Part shown: positions 29,593-38,422 of the stretch, one piece after another
Layout of the letters: each line of letters opens with the position of its first letter
Position numbering within the stretch: the stretch's first letter is position 1
Source: Saprospiraceae bacterium
Lineage (GTDB): Bacteria > Bacteroidota > Bacteroidia > Chitinophagales > Saprospiraceae
Reading direction: 5' to 3'
DNA: 64,000 nucleotides
Assembly: GCA_029251525.1 (NCBI GenBank)
Contig: JAQXDE010000035.1
Coordinates: forward strand, 310,001-374,000
Notes under the pieces: generated by a model
Told to the model about the DNA's origin: nothing
The model's input: the letters and a program-made list of their open reading frames with translations, nothing else
Database searches by the model: none
Made by a program: the position numbers and the translations under genes

Positions 29593-30324
29593 ATGAAAGA
29601 ATCCTTCGAGAAGATTTGGAAGATGCTTGGCTTGAGATATAAATCACATCCATGGCATGGAATCTCAATAGGGGCAGACGCTCCAGATGTTGTAGCCTCA
29701 TTTATCGAGGTAATCCCTTCAGATACAGTAAAATACGAAATAGACAAAAAGAGTGGTTATCTTAAAATTGATCGTCCTCAGAAATTTTCCAATATAGTTC
29801 CTGCACTTTATGGTTTTGTTCCTCAGACCTTGTGTGCTGATCAAATCGCTGAATACTGCATGGAGAAAACTGGACGAGAAAATGTTGTTGGTGATGATGA
29901 TCCATTGGATATTTGTGTGCTTACTGAACGGGAAGTTACCCATGGAAACATAATCGTCAATGCAATTCCTATCGGTGGATTTAGAATGATTGATGGTGGA
30001 GAGGCAGATGATAAAATAATTGCCGTATTGAATAATGATGAGATGTATGCGCAGTGGAAAGATATAGCGGATATTCCTGATAATATCTTAAATAGGTTGA
30101 AGCATTATTTCTTGACTTATAAACAATTGCCAGGTGAAGAACCGAAATGTGAGATTACCCATATCTATGGAAAAAAAGAGGCTCATGAAGTAATTCGAAG
30201 AAGTTACAAAGATTATCAAGATGCCTATGGTAACTTAGAAGAGGTACTTTCTTTGACGATGTTAGAAGCGATGAATTTTGGAATGCGTCAACAGAAATTA
30301 TTGGAAAATATTGATAAATCTTAA
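29593..30324 (+). CDS. ppa: inorganic pyrophosphatase, family I
   Basis: Hydrolyses pyrophosphate to phosphate and drives biosynthetic reactions. The signature GDDDPLDICVL (about 99-109) with three metal-binding Asp residues is intact; YGFVPQTLC and the late YK segment of the active site are also present. At 243 residues it is longer than the about 175-residue E. coli enzyme because of an N-terminal extension and a C-terminal helical tail, a form I associate with Bacteroidota and some other phyla. Closed by a 12-base-pair terminator shared with queC. Confidence 0.92.
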   Translation: MKESFEKIWKMLGLRYKSHPWHGISIGADAPDVVASFIEVIPSDTVKYEIDKKSGYLKIDRPQKFSNIVPALYGFVPQTLCADQIAEYCMEKTGRENVVGDDDPLDICVLTEREVTHGNIIVNAIPIGGFRMIDGGEADDKIIAVLNNDEMYAQWKDIADIPDNILNRLKHYFLTYKQLPGEEPKCEITHIYGKKEAHEVIRRSYKDYQDAYGNLEEVLSLTMLEAMNFGMRQQKLLENIDKS

Positions 30325-30379
30325 TAATTATAATTAAATGTAATAATATTGTTATTTCGGTGTTAAAATAGTAAACTAA

Positions 30380-30419
30380 AAAAAAGCGGTAAAGATTATT
30401 CAATCTGTACCGCTTTTTT
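30380..30419. terminator. bidirectional terminator between ppa and queC
   Basis: Perfect 12-base arms AAAAAAGCGGTA (30380-30391) and TACCGCTTTTTT (30408-30419), ending 7 bases before the queC stop codon on the opposite strand. Confidence 0.85.
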
Positions 30420-30425
30420 GGGTAA

Positions 30426-31115
30426 CTAAGGTTGGTATTCTGCTGGGTCTTCAATTCCTAATTCTGAAAATCCTTTTAATCTTAATACGCAAGAATCGCA
30501 AATTCCACAGGGTAATCCATATTCATCTGGGTCGTAGCAAGTAGAAGTAATAGAATAATCTACGCCCAATTCTAATCCCATATTAATAATTTCAGATTTT
30601 TTTAAGTCAATTAATGGCGTGTGAATCGTTAGTGGGTTTTCATTTTCTACTCCAGATTTGGTAGCTAAGTTTGCCATTTTTTCATATGCTTCAATATATT
30701 CAGGCCTGCAATCTGGATAGCCGCTATAATCAACTGCATTTACTCCAATAAAGATATCATCAGAACCAATCACTTCGGCATAAGCTAATGCAAAGGAGAG
30801 GAAAATTGTATTTCGAGCAGGAACATATGTAATTGGTATTTCACCGTCCATTTCTGCCTCAGTTCGGCCTTTGGGGACATCAATTTCAGCTGTCAAAGCT
30901 GAACCTCCAAATACTCGTAAATCAATATGAGCTGTTTTATGATCTTTTACTTTAAAGTGTTGCGCAACTTTTTTGGATGCCTCTAGTTCAAATTTGTGCC
31001 GTTGACCGTAAAAAAAAGAAATTGCATAAATATCAAATTCTTTATTAATGGCATAGGCCAAAATGGTCGAAGAGTCCAAACCACCACTCAAAAGTACTAC
31101 TGCTTTTTTTTTCAT
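30426..31115 (-). CDS. queC: 7-cyano-7-deazaguanine synthase
   Basis: Makes preQ0 from 7-carboxy-7-deazaguanine, ammonia and ATP for queuosine in tRNA. The PP-loop SGGLDSST (10-17) and the four-Cys zinc site [17 protein letters not shown] near the C-terminus are intact; 229 residues is normal. It lies back to back with queF, the next enzyme of the pathway, so a shared 120-base control region is likely. queD, queE and folE are not in the window. Confidence 0.95.
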   Translation of the reverse strand: MKKKAVVLLSGGLDSSTILAYAINKEFDIYAISFFYGQRHKFELEASKKVAQHFKVKDHKTAHIDLRVFGGSALTAEIDVPKGRTEAEMDGEIPITYVPARNTIFLSFALAYAEVIGSDDIFIGVNAVDYSGYPDCRPEYIEAYEKMANLATKSGVENENPLTIHTPLIDLKKSEIINMGLELGVDYSITSTCYDPDEYGLPCGICDSCVLRLKGFSELGIEDPAEYQP

Positions 31116-31143
31116 TGCAAGTTGTCTGATATAAAAATAAATA

Positions 31144-31151
31144 CAAAAATA
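31144..31151 (-). promoter_or_regulatory. TAnnTTTG promoter box of queC
   Basis: Minus strand reads TATTTTTG, 28 bases before the queC ATG. It directly adjoins the palindrome at 31152-31179. Confidence 0.4.
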
Positions 31152-31179
31152 AAAACACTTTTATAAAATGAAGTGTTTT
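31152..31179. promoter_or_regulatory. palindrome between queC and queF
   Basis: Perfect 9-base arms AAAACACTT (31152-31160) and AAGTGTTTT (31171-31179) with a 10-base gap, lying between the divergent queC and queF promoter boxes. It could be an operator for a dimeric regulator controlling both genes. It is unlikely to be a terminator since both genes point away from it. No preQ1 riboswitch sequence was seen. Confidence 0.4.
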
Positions 31180-31192
31180 AATCATTGGATAT

Positions 31193-31200
31193 TATCTTTG
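31193..31200 (+). promoter_or_regulatory. TAnnTTTG promoter box of queF
   Basis: TATCTTTG, 35 bases before the ATG at 31236. It rules out the in-frame upstream start at 31185, which would precede the transcription start. Confidence 0.55.
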
Positions 31201-31235
31201 TAATTAAATATTTTGAAAAACTTAAAATTAATAAT

Positions 31236-31664
31236 ATGTCTTCTAAGGAATTTGAACTTTTAGGAAAAGCTGTTAATGAATTGCCTACTTCACCAAATGA
31301 GGCGCAGTTGGATTCTTTTCCCAATAAGCACAAAATGCGAAATTATATTGTGGAGTTTAATTGTGCCGATTTTATGTCAATGTGCCCAATTACACAACAA
31401 TCTGATTTTGCAAAAATACATATTCGATATATACCTGGGGAAGAATGTATTGAAACAAAGTCCTTGAAATTTTATCTGCAATCTTATCGAAGTCAAAAAA
31501 CTTTTAATGAGGAAATTGTTAATCGAATTTTGACTGACTTGGTAGCAGCTTGTAATCCTAAGTGGATGCAAGTAAAAGGCGCTTTTGTGGCGCGTGGTGG
31601 AATTAGTTTAACTACTATTGCTGAACATCCAAGTCTGGAAGTAGAAAGTGTCGCAGGTAAATAA
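31236..31664 (+). CDS. queF: NADPH-dependent 7-cyano-7-deazaguanine reductase
   Basis: Reduces the nitrile of preQ0 to the amine preQ1. The 142-residue single-domain type (Bacillus-like) has the catalytic Cys50 in MSMCPITQQSDF, Asp57 close behind, and the NADPH-binding ETKSLKFY motif (73-80). I take MSSKEFELLG at 31236 as the start, since conservation begins there and a promoter box lies at 31193-31200; the longer frame from 31185 adds 17 unrelated residues. Divergent from queC. Confidence 0.93.
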   Translation: MSSKEFELLGKAVNELPTSPNEAQLDSFPNKHKMRNYIVEFNCADFMSMCPITQQSDFAKIHIRYIPGEECIETKSLKFYLQSYRSQKTFNEEIVNRILTDLVAACNPKWMQVKGAFVARGGISLTTIAEHPSLEVESVAGK

Positions 31665-31704
31665 TTTTGAAACAAACACTATTATTTCTCAAGGTTTATT
31701 TGAT

Positions 31705-31749
31705 TTATAAAAGTGAATGGTTAACTCTATAAACCATTCACTTTTATAA
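31705..31749. terminator. 18-base-pair bidirectional terminator between queF and ychF
   Basis: Perfect 18-base arms TTATAAAAGTGAATGGTT (31705-31722) and complement (31732-31749), 9-base loop. The right arm touches the ychF stop codon, which starts at 31750. Confidence 0.85.
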
Positions 31750-32847
31750 TTATACGTTAAAAAGAAAATGCATAATATCGCCATCAATTACTTCATAGGC
31801 TTTTCCTTCAACACCCATTTTTCCCGCTCCTTTTGCAGCCGCTTCAGAGCCTAACTCTACGAAATCATTATACTTAATCACTTCTGCTCGAATAAATCCT
31901 TTCTCAAAATCAGTATGAATTACTCCAGCTGCTCCCGGAGCTAATGTCCCCTTTTCTATAGTCCAGGCTCTTACTTCCTTTTCACCAGCAGTGAAATAAG
32001 TGATTAAATTTAAGAGCTTGTAACAAGATAAGATTAATCGATTAACGCCTGGCTCAGTTAAACCCATTTCTTCTAAAAATAATTTTCGATCTTCTTTAGT
32101 ATCCAATTCTGCTATATCTGCTTCCATACCTGCACAAATGAAAATAACTTCCGATTTTTCACCTTCTACACATTCCATAAATTGTTTAGTATGTACATTT
32201 CCAGAAATTACAGAATTTTCATCCACATTACAAACATATAAAATTGGCTTGGAAGTTAATAGCATCATTTCTTGCATTAGTTCCATCCCTTCATCCTCCA
32301 ATATAATTGTTCGAGCTGGTTTTTCAGATTCTAAATGTGTTAGAATTGCTTGTCCTTGCTCCATTAATTTCACAGCATTTTTTTCACCAGCTTTAGCGTT
32401 TTTCTTCAATTTATCTACCCGCTTTTCGACAGTTTCAATATCTTTCAGAATCAATTCCATGTCAATGATCTCTTTGTCACGAACAGGATCGACTGAATTA
32501 TCAACATGGATAACATTGTCATTATCAAAGCAACGAACGACATGAACAATTGCATCAACTTCTCGAATATTTGCTAAAAACTGATTACCTAAACCTTCCC
32601 CTTTACTTGCACCTTTGATCAATCCTGCGATATCCAAAATTTCAACCGTTGTTGGTTGCACCTTTTGGGGAACTACAATTTTTGCTAATTTATCCAACCT
32701 TTCATCAGGAACCGTGATAATTCCTAGGTTAGGCTCTTTAGTTGCAAATGGATAATTAGCTGCTAAAGCCTTAGCAGAGGTTAGTGCATTAAATAGCGTA
32801 GATTTTCCTACATTTGGTAAGCCAACAATACCACATTTTAAAGCCAT
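31750..32847 (-). CDS. ychF: redox-regulated ATPase/GTPase YchF
   Basis: Universal Obg-family P-loop protein (OLA1 homologue) that binds ATP and associates with ribosomes. The P-loop GLPNVGKST lies at 8-16 and the C-terminal TGS-like domain ends in GDIMHFLFNV, the near-invariant YchF tail. The true start is the ATG at 32847 (MALKCGIVG), giving 365 residues, exactly the family length; an upstream in-frame TTG would add eight residues with no support. The promoter box lies at 32889-32896. Divergent from acpH. Confidence 0.95.
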   Translation of the reverse strand: MALKCGIVGLPNVGKSTLFNALTSAKALAANYPFATKEPNLGIITVPDERLDKLAKIVVPQKVQPTTVEILDIAGLIKGASKGEGLGNQFLANIREVDAIVHVVRCFDNDNVIHVDNSVDPVRDKEIIDMELILKDIETVEKRVDKLKKNAKAGEKNAVKLMEQGQAILTHLESEKPARTIILEDEGMELMQEMMLLTSKPILYVCNVDENSVISGNVHTKQFMECVEGEKSEVIFICAGMEADIAELDTKEDRKLFLEEMGLTEPGVNRLILSCYKLLNLITYFTAGEKEVRAWTIEKGTLAPGAAGVIHTDFEKGFIRAEVIKYNDFVELGSEAAAKGAGKMGVEGKAYEVIDGDIMHFLFNV

Positions 32848-32888
32848 TTCTTTCGATTTATTATTTATCAATTTATTGAAAATCGGCG

Positions 32889-32896
32889 CAAAGATA
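32889..32896 (-). promoter_or_regulatory. TAnnTTTG promoter box of ychF
   Basis: Minus strand reads TATCTTTG followed by CGCC, 42 bases before the ychF ATG. The typA box is followed by the same CGCC. Confidence 0.55.
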
Positions 32897-32932
32897 TCAT
32901 TTTTACGATAAAGAAATCACAAATATTTTTCA

Positions 32933-33517
32933 ATGAATTTTTTAGCACATATTTATTTGTCTTGCGATAATAAAGATCTATTAATTGGGAACTTTATTGC
33001 AGATTTTATAAAAAACAATGAGTTATCCAATTTTTCGTCAGAAGTTCAAAAAGGAATTATTTTACATCGGCAAATTGATACTTATACAGATGCGCATCCT
33101 TTGGTGAAAAAAGGAACCAGAAGATTGCAAAAAAAACATCATAAATATGCACCTGTGATCGTTGATGTGTGGTACGATTACTTGTTAGCCAATAATTGGA
33201 GTAGGTATTCTAGTGAAAGTTTGGATGATTTTTGCGAAGGCGTTTACAAGATATTAGAAGACAGGATAAATGAATTTCCCACAAAAATACAGCAACGATT
33301 ACCTATGATGATTGAACATAAATGGTTGCAATCCTATGGGACGGATGAGGGAATACGATATACTTTTAAAAGGTTATCAGAACGACTGTCGAAGCCAGAA
33401 TATCTAGACGGCGTAGTGGAGAATTTATTAAGTTTTAATGTTGAATTGACTGAAGAATTTAACTTGTTTTTTCCAGAGGTTATTGAATATGTAAAAGATA
33501 TATGTCAGTGTGATTAG
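32933..33517 (+). CDS. acpH: acyl carrier protein phosphodiesterase
   Basis: Removes the 4'-phosphopantetheine arm from acyl carrier protein. The 194-residue length and the sequence MNFLAHIYLS, the D-x(n)-H metal motif region ADFIKN, ILHRQIDTYTDAHP and VIVDVWYDYLLANNW (conserved His and Asp residues of an HD-like fold) match the AcpH family well. It stands alone, divergent from ychF, and is followed by a long gap. Confidence 0.9.
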   Translation: MNFLAHIYLSCDNKDLLIGNFIADFIKNNELSNFSSEVQKGIILHRQIDTYTDAHPLVKKGTRRLQKKHHKYAPVIVDVWYDYLLANNWSRYSSESLDDFCEGVYKILEDRINEFPTKIQQRLPMMIEHKWLQSYGTDEGIRYTFKRLSERLSKPEYLDGVVENLLSFNVELTEEFNLFFPEVIEYVKDICQCD

Positions 33518-34163
33518 TTATTGCTAGACCATAATTTAATGGCAGATACATAATAGTATTTGAGCACAAAAAGAATTTTTTATAATTAAGAGGGAGTACT
33601 GTAAAACAGGACTGAAATTTATTGGAAAGACCCCAATATTGTTAAACTTACTTTTTCTGTTAATTTTCTTCCTTATTCTGAGATCTAAATTTCAAACTTG
33701 GTTTGTAATTTAATAACAGCTAATTTTCCGAATGCTTGAGATCTAAAGTAAATACAAATCAAGTCTAATGAAAGTTTAGATTATTTAATTAAACAATTAT
33801 TTTAAGTAGGTTGCTGTTATTTTTTGGTACCGGTTATTCGTCCAATCTTCAATAACTTTCCATAAGTATCCAAAGCTCGTATTCTAAGGGATAAACTGTC
33901 AACAAACCTTATGTCTTTGGCCGCCTCTAGTTAAAATTTTTTCATTTGAAAATAGGATTTTTAGTACTCTTAATGTTAATGATTTCCTTTTGCCTATTTT
34001 TTATTAATTACCTGCTATAAACCTAGATAATATTTTGGATATTTTTTTTCTGATAGGTATTAAAAGCTTTTTATATTTTGCTTTGGTCTTTAGCAATATT
34101 TAGTAGATCTCAAATATGAGATTTGATAAATTAAGCCATAACTTGATTGATTCCTCTTTTTTG
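33518..34163. other. 646-base intergenic region
   Basis: Contains the coding-like fragment at 33817-33930 described separately and an 11-base direct repeat TGAGATCTAAA at 33680-33690 and 33737-33747. Otherwise AT-rich with no recognised gene, RNA or terminator. Confidence 0.4.
33817..33930 (-). pseudogene. possible C-terminal remnant of an unidentified gene
   Basis: A minus-strand frame of 37 codons ends in a stop at 33817-33819 and begins right after an in-frame TAA (33931-33933). Its product contains AAKDIRFVDSLSLRIRALDT followed by YGKLLKIGRITGTKK, a well-mixed composition unlike chance frames in this AT-rich DNA. It has no start codon. The sequence upstream in another frame (SNEKILTRGGQRH) could join it by a one-base shift. 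I cannot name the family. Confidence 0.25.
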
Positions 34164-35993
34164 TTAGTCATTAAGTATCACAATTCGTTCAAAATAAATT
34201 TCACTTCCAATTTGAACAGTAATTAAGTAAAGTCCATTCTTTTTTATTTCTAGTTCTTTTGTCCAATTGGATTCTTCTGAAGTCACTTGGCTTTCCCAAA
34301 TTTTAAGTCCTAAATTATCATGGATTTGAACCTTCATTATTTGTAGTAGAGGATTTTTAATTCTGATACTAAAACGTTGATCCGTTGGATTTGGAAAAAC
34401 CTGAATGTCAAAATCGGAATTATCAAAATTAACTGCAATAATTTCTGAATTATCAGAAGTTCCATCGAGATCTATTTGTTTTAATTGGTAGTAATTAATA
34501 CCATATCCAGGGTTTAAGTCATTAAAAGTGTAATAATTTTTTTGGTCACTTGAAAGATTTCCATCTATCCATCCTATTTTTTCAAAAGGGAAATTGTTAA
34601 TACTTCGATATACTTCGAAACCTTTGTTTTGTATTTCAGAGTTAGTTTGCCACGAAAGACGGATCTCATCTTTTATTCGATCACCTAAAAAATTTGATAG
34701 CTCAATGGGAAGAGGAGCATTGTTAATGATTGAAATATTTTTTCCAGCTATATTATTATTTTCATCTACATTTTCATCCACATCTGATACCTCTGGTGTA
34801 GTCATAGGGTCGTTAGTTGAAACTTGTCTTGCCAAAAGGAAAAAGTCGGAGGGATTGTTACTGCTGTTATAATTATCTGGATTGGGCGGGAACCACTGGA
34901 ACTCCAATATTGCTGAGCTTTGTGCATCAATAACTGGGATAGTCTGAGTACTTATAGAGTCTCCCCAGACTGCATATCCATTTGAAAGACTTCCATTCCA
35001 GTGACTAGGCCAAGTTAATGCTGTTCCTTCTTTTGACCAATATAATGATAAAGATTCAGTACCTGCGGATGCTAAACAGCCTCTATTTCTGACCCTTACA
35101 TATACATAAACAGGTGATGTAGGGCCAATATATTCTGGATCTTGGATGGTGTCATTTGTAAATCCATCTTGTTGATTTCTTACCCAAACATCATCACTTT
35201 CCCAAATAGGGCCGATATTTGGTTCTTCTCCTACATCTCTTGTGTGCAGCATAATTTTGGTGTTGTCCTTTAAATATAAATCAACATTGGGTATTGTTGA
35301 TTGAGGGCAATCACATTCCCATTCTTTCCACATATCATCTAGATATGCATGCCAGTTCCAAAAAATTGGTGATGAAGGAGAGGCATAAGAAAACATATTT
35401 TCAGCCATATCAATATGAACATCATTATGATAAGGAGTCTCAAAATTCCTACTTAATTCATTTTCGTCATCATTATAAGGTACTGGGGGGGGGGAGGGAG
35501 GATTATATTGGTATGCACAAAGATCATTTAATTCAGAATAATTATTACGATTTATTTTTGGATCCCAATCAGTAGGAGTCTCACAATAATTTGATGGTCC
35601 CCCCGAAACATTAATGTTACAATCTGTAGACATACAATCAGCATCTACTAATCGAAATTCTGTTGGTGTTGGAGTATTAGGATCCCAAGATGGGAGTGGT
35701 ACAAATTCTGGATGACCATTTAGGATGAAAAAATCTTCCATTCCTTCCATATATGCTCTATGAAATGGTAGAAAATTAAAATCATCATGAATTTGTAGAT
35801 CATTATTACCAGTTAAATTTCTAAAATTGCAATGCAGCTCGACTATATCAGAAGTGATGTATTGCTGCATTAAATCAACTAAAGTGTCCCTCTCAGCAGG
35901 AGTGAAATCAACTATTAAGTCTTGTCTGACTTGGCTTAAAACATTTAAGGCAATTGTGTTGAATAAAAGTAAAAGAAAATAGAGATTTTTCAT
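34164..35993 (-). CDS. secreted tyrosinase with T9SS sorting domain
   Basis: 609 residues. Signal peptide 1-20 (ending VLSQ). The binuclear copper domain spans about 30-225: CuA ligands His54, His69 and His78 (HDDFNFLPFHRAYMEGME fits the tyrosinase signature) and CuB ligands His189, His193 and His215 (SSPIFWNWHAYLD; the usual Asp before Pro is Ser). CARDB-like beta sequence follows, then an FN3-like domain (LSWQTNSEIQNKGFEVYRS), then the type A sorting domain (VFPNPTDQRF to the end). Expected to oxidise phenols outside the cell, possibly tyrosine residues or plant/algal phenolics. A run of ten Cs in the coding strand (35485-35494) encodes the Pro-rich loop near 168-171, between CuA and CuB. 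Confidence 0.88.
   Translation of the reverse strand: MKNLYFLLLLFNTIALNVLSQVRQDLIVDFTPAERDTLVDLMQQYITSDIVELHCNFRNLTGNNDLQIHDDFNFLPFHRAYMEGMEDFFILNGHPEFVPLPSWDPNTPTPTEFRLVDADCMSTDCNINVSGGPSNYCETPTDWDPKINRNNYSELNDLCAYQYNPPSPPPVPYNDDENELSRNFETPYHNDVHIDMAENMFSYASPSSPIFWNWHAYLDDMWKEWECDCPQSTIPNVDLYLKDNTKIMLHTRDVGEEPNIGPIWESDDVWVRNQQDGFTNDTIQDPEYIGPTSPVYVYVRVRNRGCLASAGTESLSLYWSKEGTALTWPSHWNGSLSNGYAVWGDSISTQTIPVIDAQSSAILEFQWFPPNPDNYNSSNNPSDFFLLARQVSTNDPMTTPEVSDVDENVDENNNIAGKNISIINNAPLPIELSNFLGDRIKDEIRLSWQTNSEIQNKGFEVYRSINNFPFEKIGWIDGNLSSDQKNYYTFNDLNPGYGINYYQLKQIDLDGTSDNSEIIAVNFDNSDFDIQVFPNPTDQRFSIRIKNPLLQIMKVQIHDNLGLKIWESQVTSEESNWTKELEIKKNGLYLITVQIGSEIYFERIVILND
35485..35494. repeat. G10/C10 homopolymer inside the tyrosinase gene
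   Basis: Ten consecutive Gs on the plus strand (Cs in the coding strand, TCC CCC CCC CCA in frame). Slippage by one base would truncate the protein before the second copper site and the sorting domain. Confidence 0.9.
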
Positions 35994-36003
35994 ATTTGAG
36001 GAG

Positions 36004-36011
36004 CAAATTTA
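36004..36011 (-). promoter_or_regulatory. TAnnTTTG promoter box of the tyrosinase gene
   Basis: Minus strand reads TAAATTTG, 10 bases before the ATG, implying a very short leader. Confidence 0.4.
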
Positions 36012-36268
36012 AGAGATAAACCTGTTACTATTTTTGTTGTTAAGGAAACCTTTGGATTTTGGGGTATTACCGGAATATTTAAAGTATATTTTATATTTAA
36101 CATATAATATACAAGAACCGTCTTCAAAATTAAAAAATAATTTTTATTTTTAAAAGAGTATTAAGACAAATACCCTGTTTAGGGTAAAATAAATATTATT
36201 CTTTTTTTTATAATAAACCGCAGTTTTTTTTGTCAAATAAAAATGAAGAAGGCTTCATCTTAGTCCTT

Positions 36269-37909
36269 TTAAAGGATAGCATCGTTTACTACCTTTTGAG
36301 CTTCTTCTTGGAGTTGTTTTAAATGCTCTTCACCTTTAAAACTTTCAGCATAAATTTTATAAATATTTTCTGTTCCAGAAGGTCGAGCTGCAAACCAACC
36401 GTTTGTGGTCTCAACTTTTAATCCGCCTATTGCAGCACCATTCCCAGGAGCGTTGGTTAAAATTTTTGTTATTTTTTCACCAGCAAGCTCAGAAGAGGTA
36501 ATTTGACCTGGAGATAATTTTTTCAATTTGTCTTTCTGATCAGGAGTAGCTGGAGCATCAATACGATCATAAACTGGTTCCCCAAATTGATTAGTGAATT
36601 CTTTATAAATTTGAGCTGGGTCTTTTCCTGTTTTCGCTGTAATTTCACCAGCTAATAAGGCAGCAGTTATTCCATCTTTATCAGTAGACCAAACACCTCC
36701 TTGCATGTTTAAAAATGAGGCACCAGCACTTTCCTCACCTCCAAATCCAAGGCTACCATCATAAAGACCATCAACAAACCATTTGAAACCTACCGGTACT
36801 TCGATTAATTTACGTCCAAGTTTTTTAGCCACATGATCAATCATTTTACTGCTAACTAAGGTTTTTCCTATACTTTTTGTTGCAGCCCATTTGGTTCGGT
36901 TTTGAAATAAATAATCAATGGCCACTGCTAAAAAGTGATTAGGTTGCATCAACCCAGAGCTTTGGGTTACAATACCATGGCGATCATGATCAGTATCGCA
37001 AGCAAATGCTACTGGAAACTTATCCTTCAACTGTATCAACCTTTGCATGGCATATTTAGAGGAAGGATCCATTCTGATTTTACCATCCCAATCCAACGAC
37101 ATAAAGCTAAATGTATGATTTACCGAGTCATCCACTACCGTTAGATTCAGATTATAACGATCAGCTATTCTTTCCCAATATTTTACGCCTGCGCCTCCAA
37201 GAGGATCTACGCCCATTTTAATTCCAGATTCCCTGAGTAAATTAGTATCGATCACTTGTTTTAAATCGCTTGTATATGTATCAAGATAATCATACCGTTT
37301 GGTTGTAGAAGCATTCAAAGCTTTGGAGATTGTAATCTTTTTAACTTCTTTAAGGTTATTTTGTAAAATTTCATTCGCTCTGGATTCAATCCAAGCTGTA
37401 ACTGATCCTTCAGCTGGACCACCATTTGTCATATTATATTTTAATCCACCATCTTCAGGAGGATTGTGTGAAGGGGTGATTATTATTCCATCTGCTAATC
37501 CTGTTTTTCTTTCTTTGTTATATTCTATAATTGCATGACTCACTGCAGGAGTTGGTGTATATTCATCATTGGTGGATATCATGGTCACTACATGATTAGC
37601 GGCTAGAACTTCGAGTGCTGTAATTTGTGCAGGGGTTGACAATGCATGTGAATCGATTCCCATGAAAACAGGTCCAGTGATACCTCGTTTTTCCCTGTAA
37701 TTACAAATAGCTTGAGTTATAGCAAGAATATGGTGCTCATTAAATGAGTTAATTAATGAAGACCCTCGATGGCCAGAGGTCCCGAATGATACTCGTTGTT
37801 CCCGGTTTAGAGGATTTGGTTGTTGTTTAAAATAATTTGTAATTAGTTGGGGAATATTGACTAATTGTTTTTTAGATGCTGTTTTTCCTGCGCGCGGATG
37901 AATTGACAT
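36269..37909 (-). CDS. pgm: phosphoglucomutase (alpha-D-glucose phosphate-specific)
   Basis: Interconverts glucose 1-phosphate and glucose 6-phosphate. The 546-residue length matches E. coli Pgm. The phosphoserine loop ITPSHNPPEDGG places the catalytic Ser at 147. The Mg2+ loop DTDHDRHG, the sugar-binding GGEESAG and the phosphate-binding RPSGTENIYKIYAES near the C-terminus are all present. Single gene; the intergenic space to tpiA is 513 bases. Confidence 0.95.
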   Translation of the reverse strand: MSIHPRAGKTASKKQLVNIPQLITNYFKQQPNPLNREQRVSFGTSGHRGSSLINSFNEHHILAITQAICNYREKRGITGPVFMGIDSHALSTPAQITALEVLAANHVVTMISTNDEYTPTPAVSHAIIEYNKERKTGLADGIIITPSHNPPEDGGLKYNMTNGGPAEGSVTAWIESRANEILQNNLKEVKKITISKALNASTTKRYDYLDTYTSDLKQVIDTNLLRESGIKMGVDPLGGAGVKYWERIADRYNLNLTVVDDSVNHTFSFMSLDWDGKIRMDPSSKYAMQRLIQLKDKFPVAFACDTDHDRHGIVTQSSGLMQPNHFLAVAIDYLFQNRTKWAATKSIGKTLVSSKMIDHVAKKLGRKLIEVPVGFKWFVDGLYDGSLGFGGEESAGASFLNMQGGVWSTDKDGITAALLAGEITAKTGKDPAQIYKEFTNQFGEPVYDRIDAPATPDQKDKLKKLSPGQITSSELAGEKITKILTNAPGNGAAIGGLKVETTNGWFAARPSGTENIYKIYAESFKGEEHLKQLQEEAQKVVNDAIL

Positions 37910-38382
37910 TTATTATTTTTTTAGAAAATGCGAATAGATAGTTTTTTAGATATGGCTAAATTATTAGTATTAATTGCCAACGTAATTAATAATTACTTTA
38001 CCTAAATTATATTTAATTTAAGTAGTTGTTTATTTCAATAAAATTAAATGGGTAAACACTGTTATTTTAAATTTTCCATGCGTTAATTGTTCCTTATTTT
38101 AGAAAAAAATAAGATCAAACACCTATTTTTAATTTTTAAGAAACTCCTTGCAAAAATAACATTCATTAAAAACTAAACAATTTTTATTAACAATAAATTT
38201 AAAATGGCAATCAAGATTGCATTTAAAGAAAAATGTAGTTAATGATTTATAAGTATTAATAATTGTTTCTTTGTATTTTAATAAATACTCCAAAGAAAAT
38301 GTTTAAAGTTGAATTATATTTCTTAATTAATTCGGAATTAAATCACCAAAATTTACTCTGTGGATTTTGTCTTTAAAATTTT
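37910..38382. other. pgm-tpiA intergenic region, 5' part
   Basis: Very AT-rich divergent spacer with no ORF or RNA that I recognise. The tpiA promoter box lies just beyond it. No clear promoter box was found close to pgm. Confidence 0.4.
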
Positions 38383-38390
38383 TACATTTG
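38383..38390 (+). promoter_or_regulatory. TAnnTTTG promoter box of tpiA
   Basis: TACATTTG followed by C, 32 bases before the tpiA ATG. Identical to the ppa box. Confidence 0.55.
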
Positions 38391-38422
38391 CATATCTATT
38401 TTTTAAAATCAAAAATTAAAAC

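Noticed and set aside
31185-31235. Longer start of queF (17 extra residues)
   Set aside because: It would lie before the expected transcription start and before family conservation begins.
31116-31235. preQ1 riboswitch before queC or queF
   Set aside because: No C-rich/A-rich pseudoknot tail or conserved preQ1-I/II core was seen; the palindrome is AT-rich and does not match.
33680-33747. Direct repeat TGAGATCTAAA (two copies)
   Set aside because: Only two 11-base copies, no mobile element ends or target duplication; too little to call an element or attachment site.
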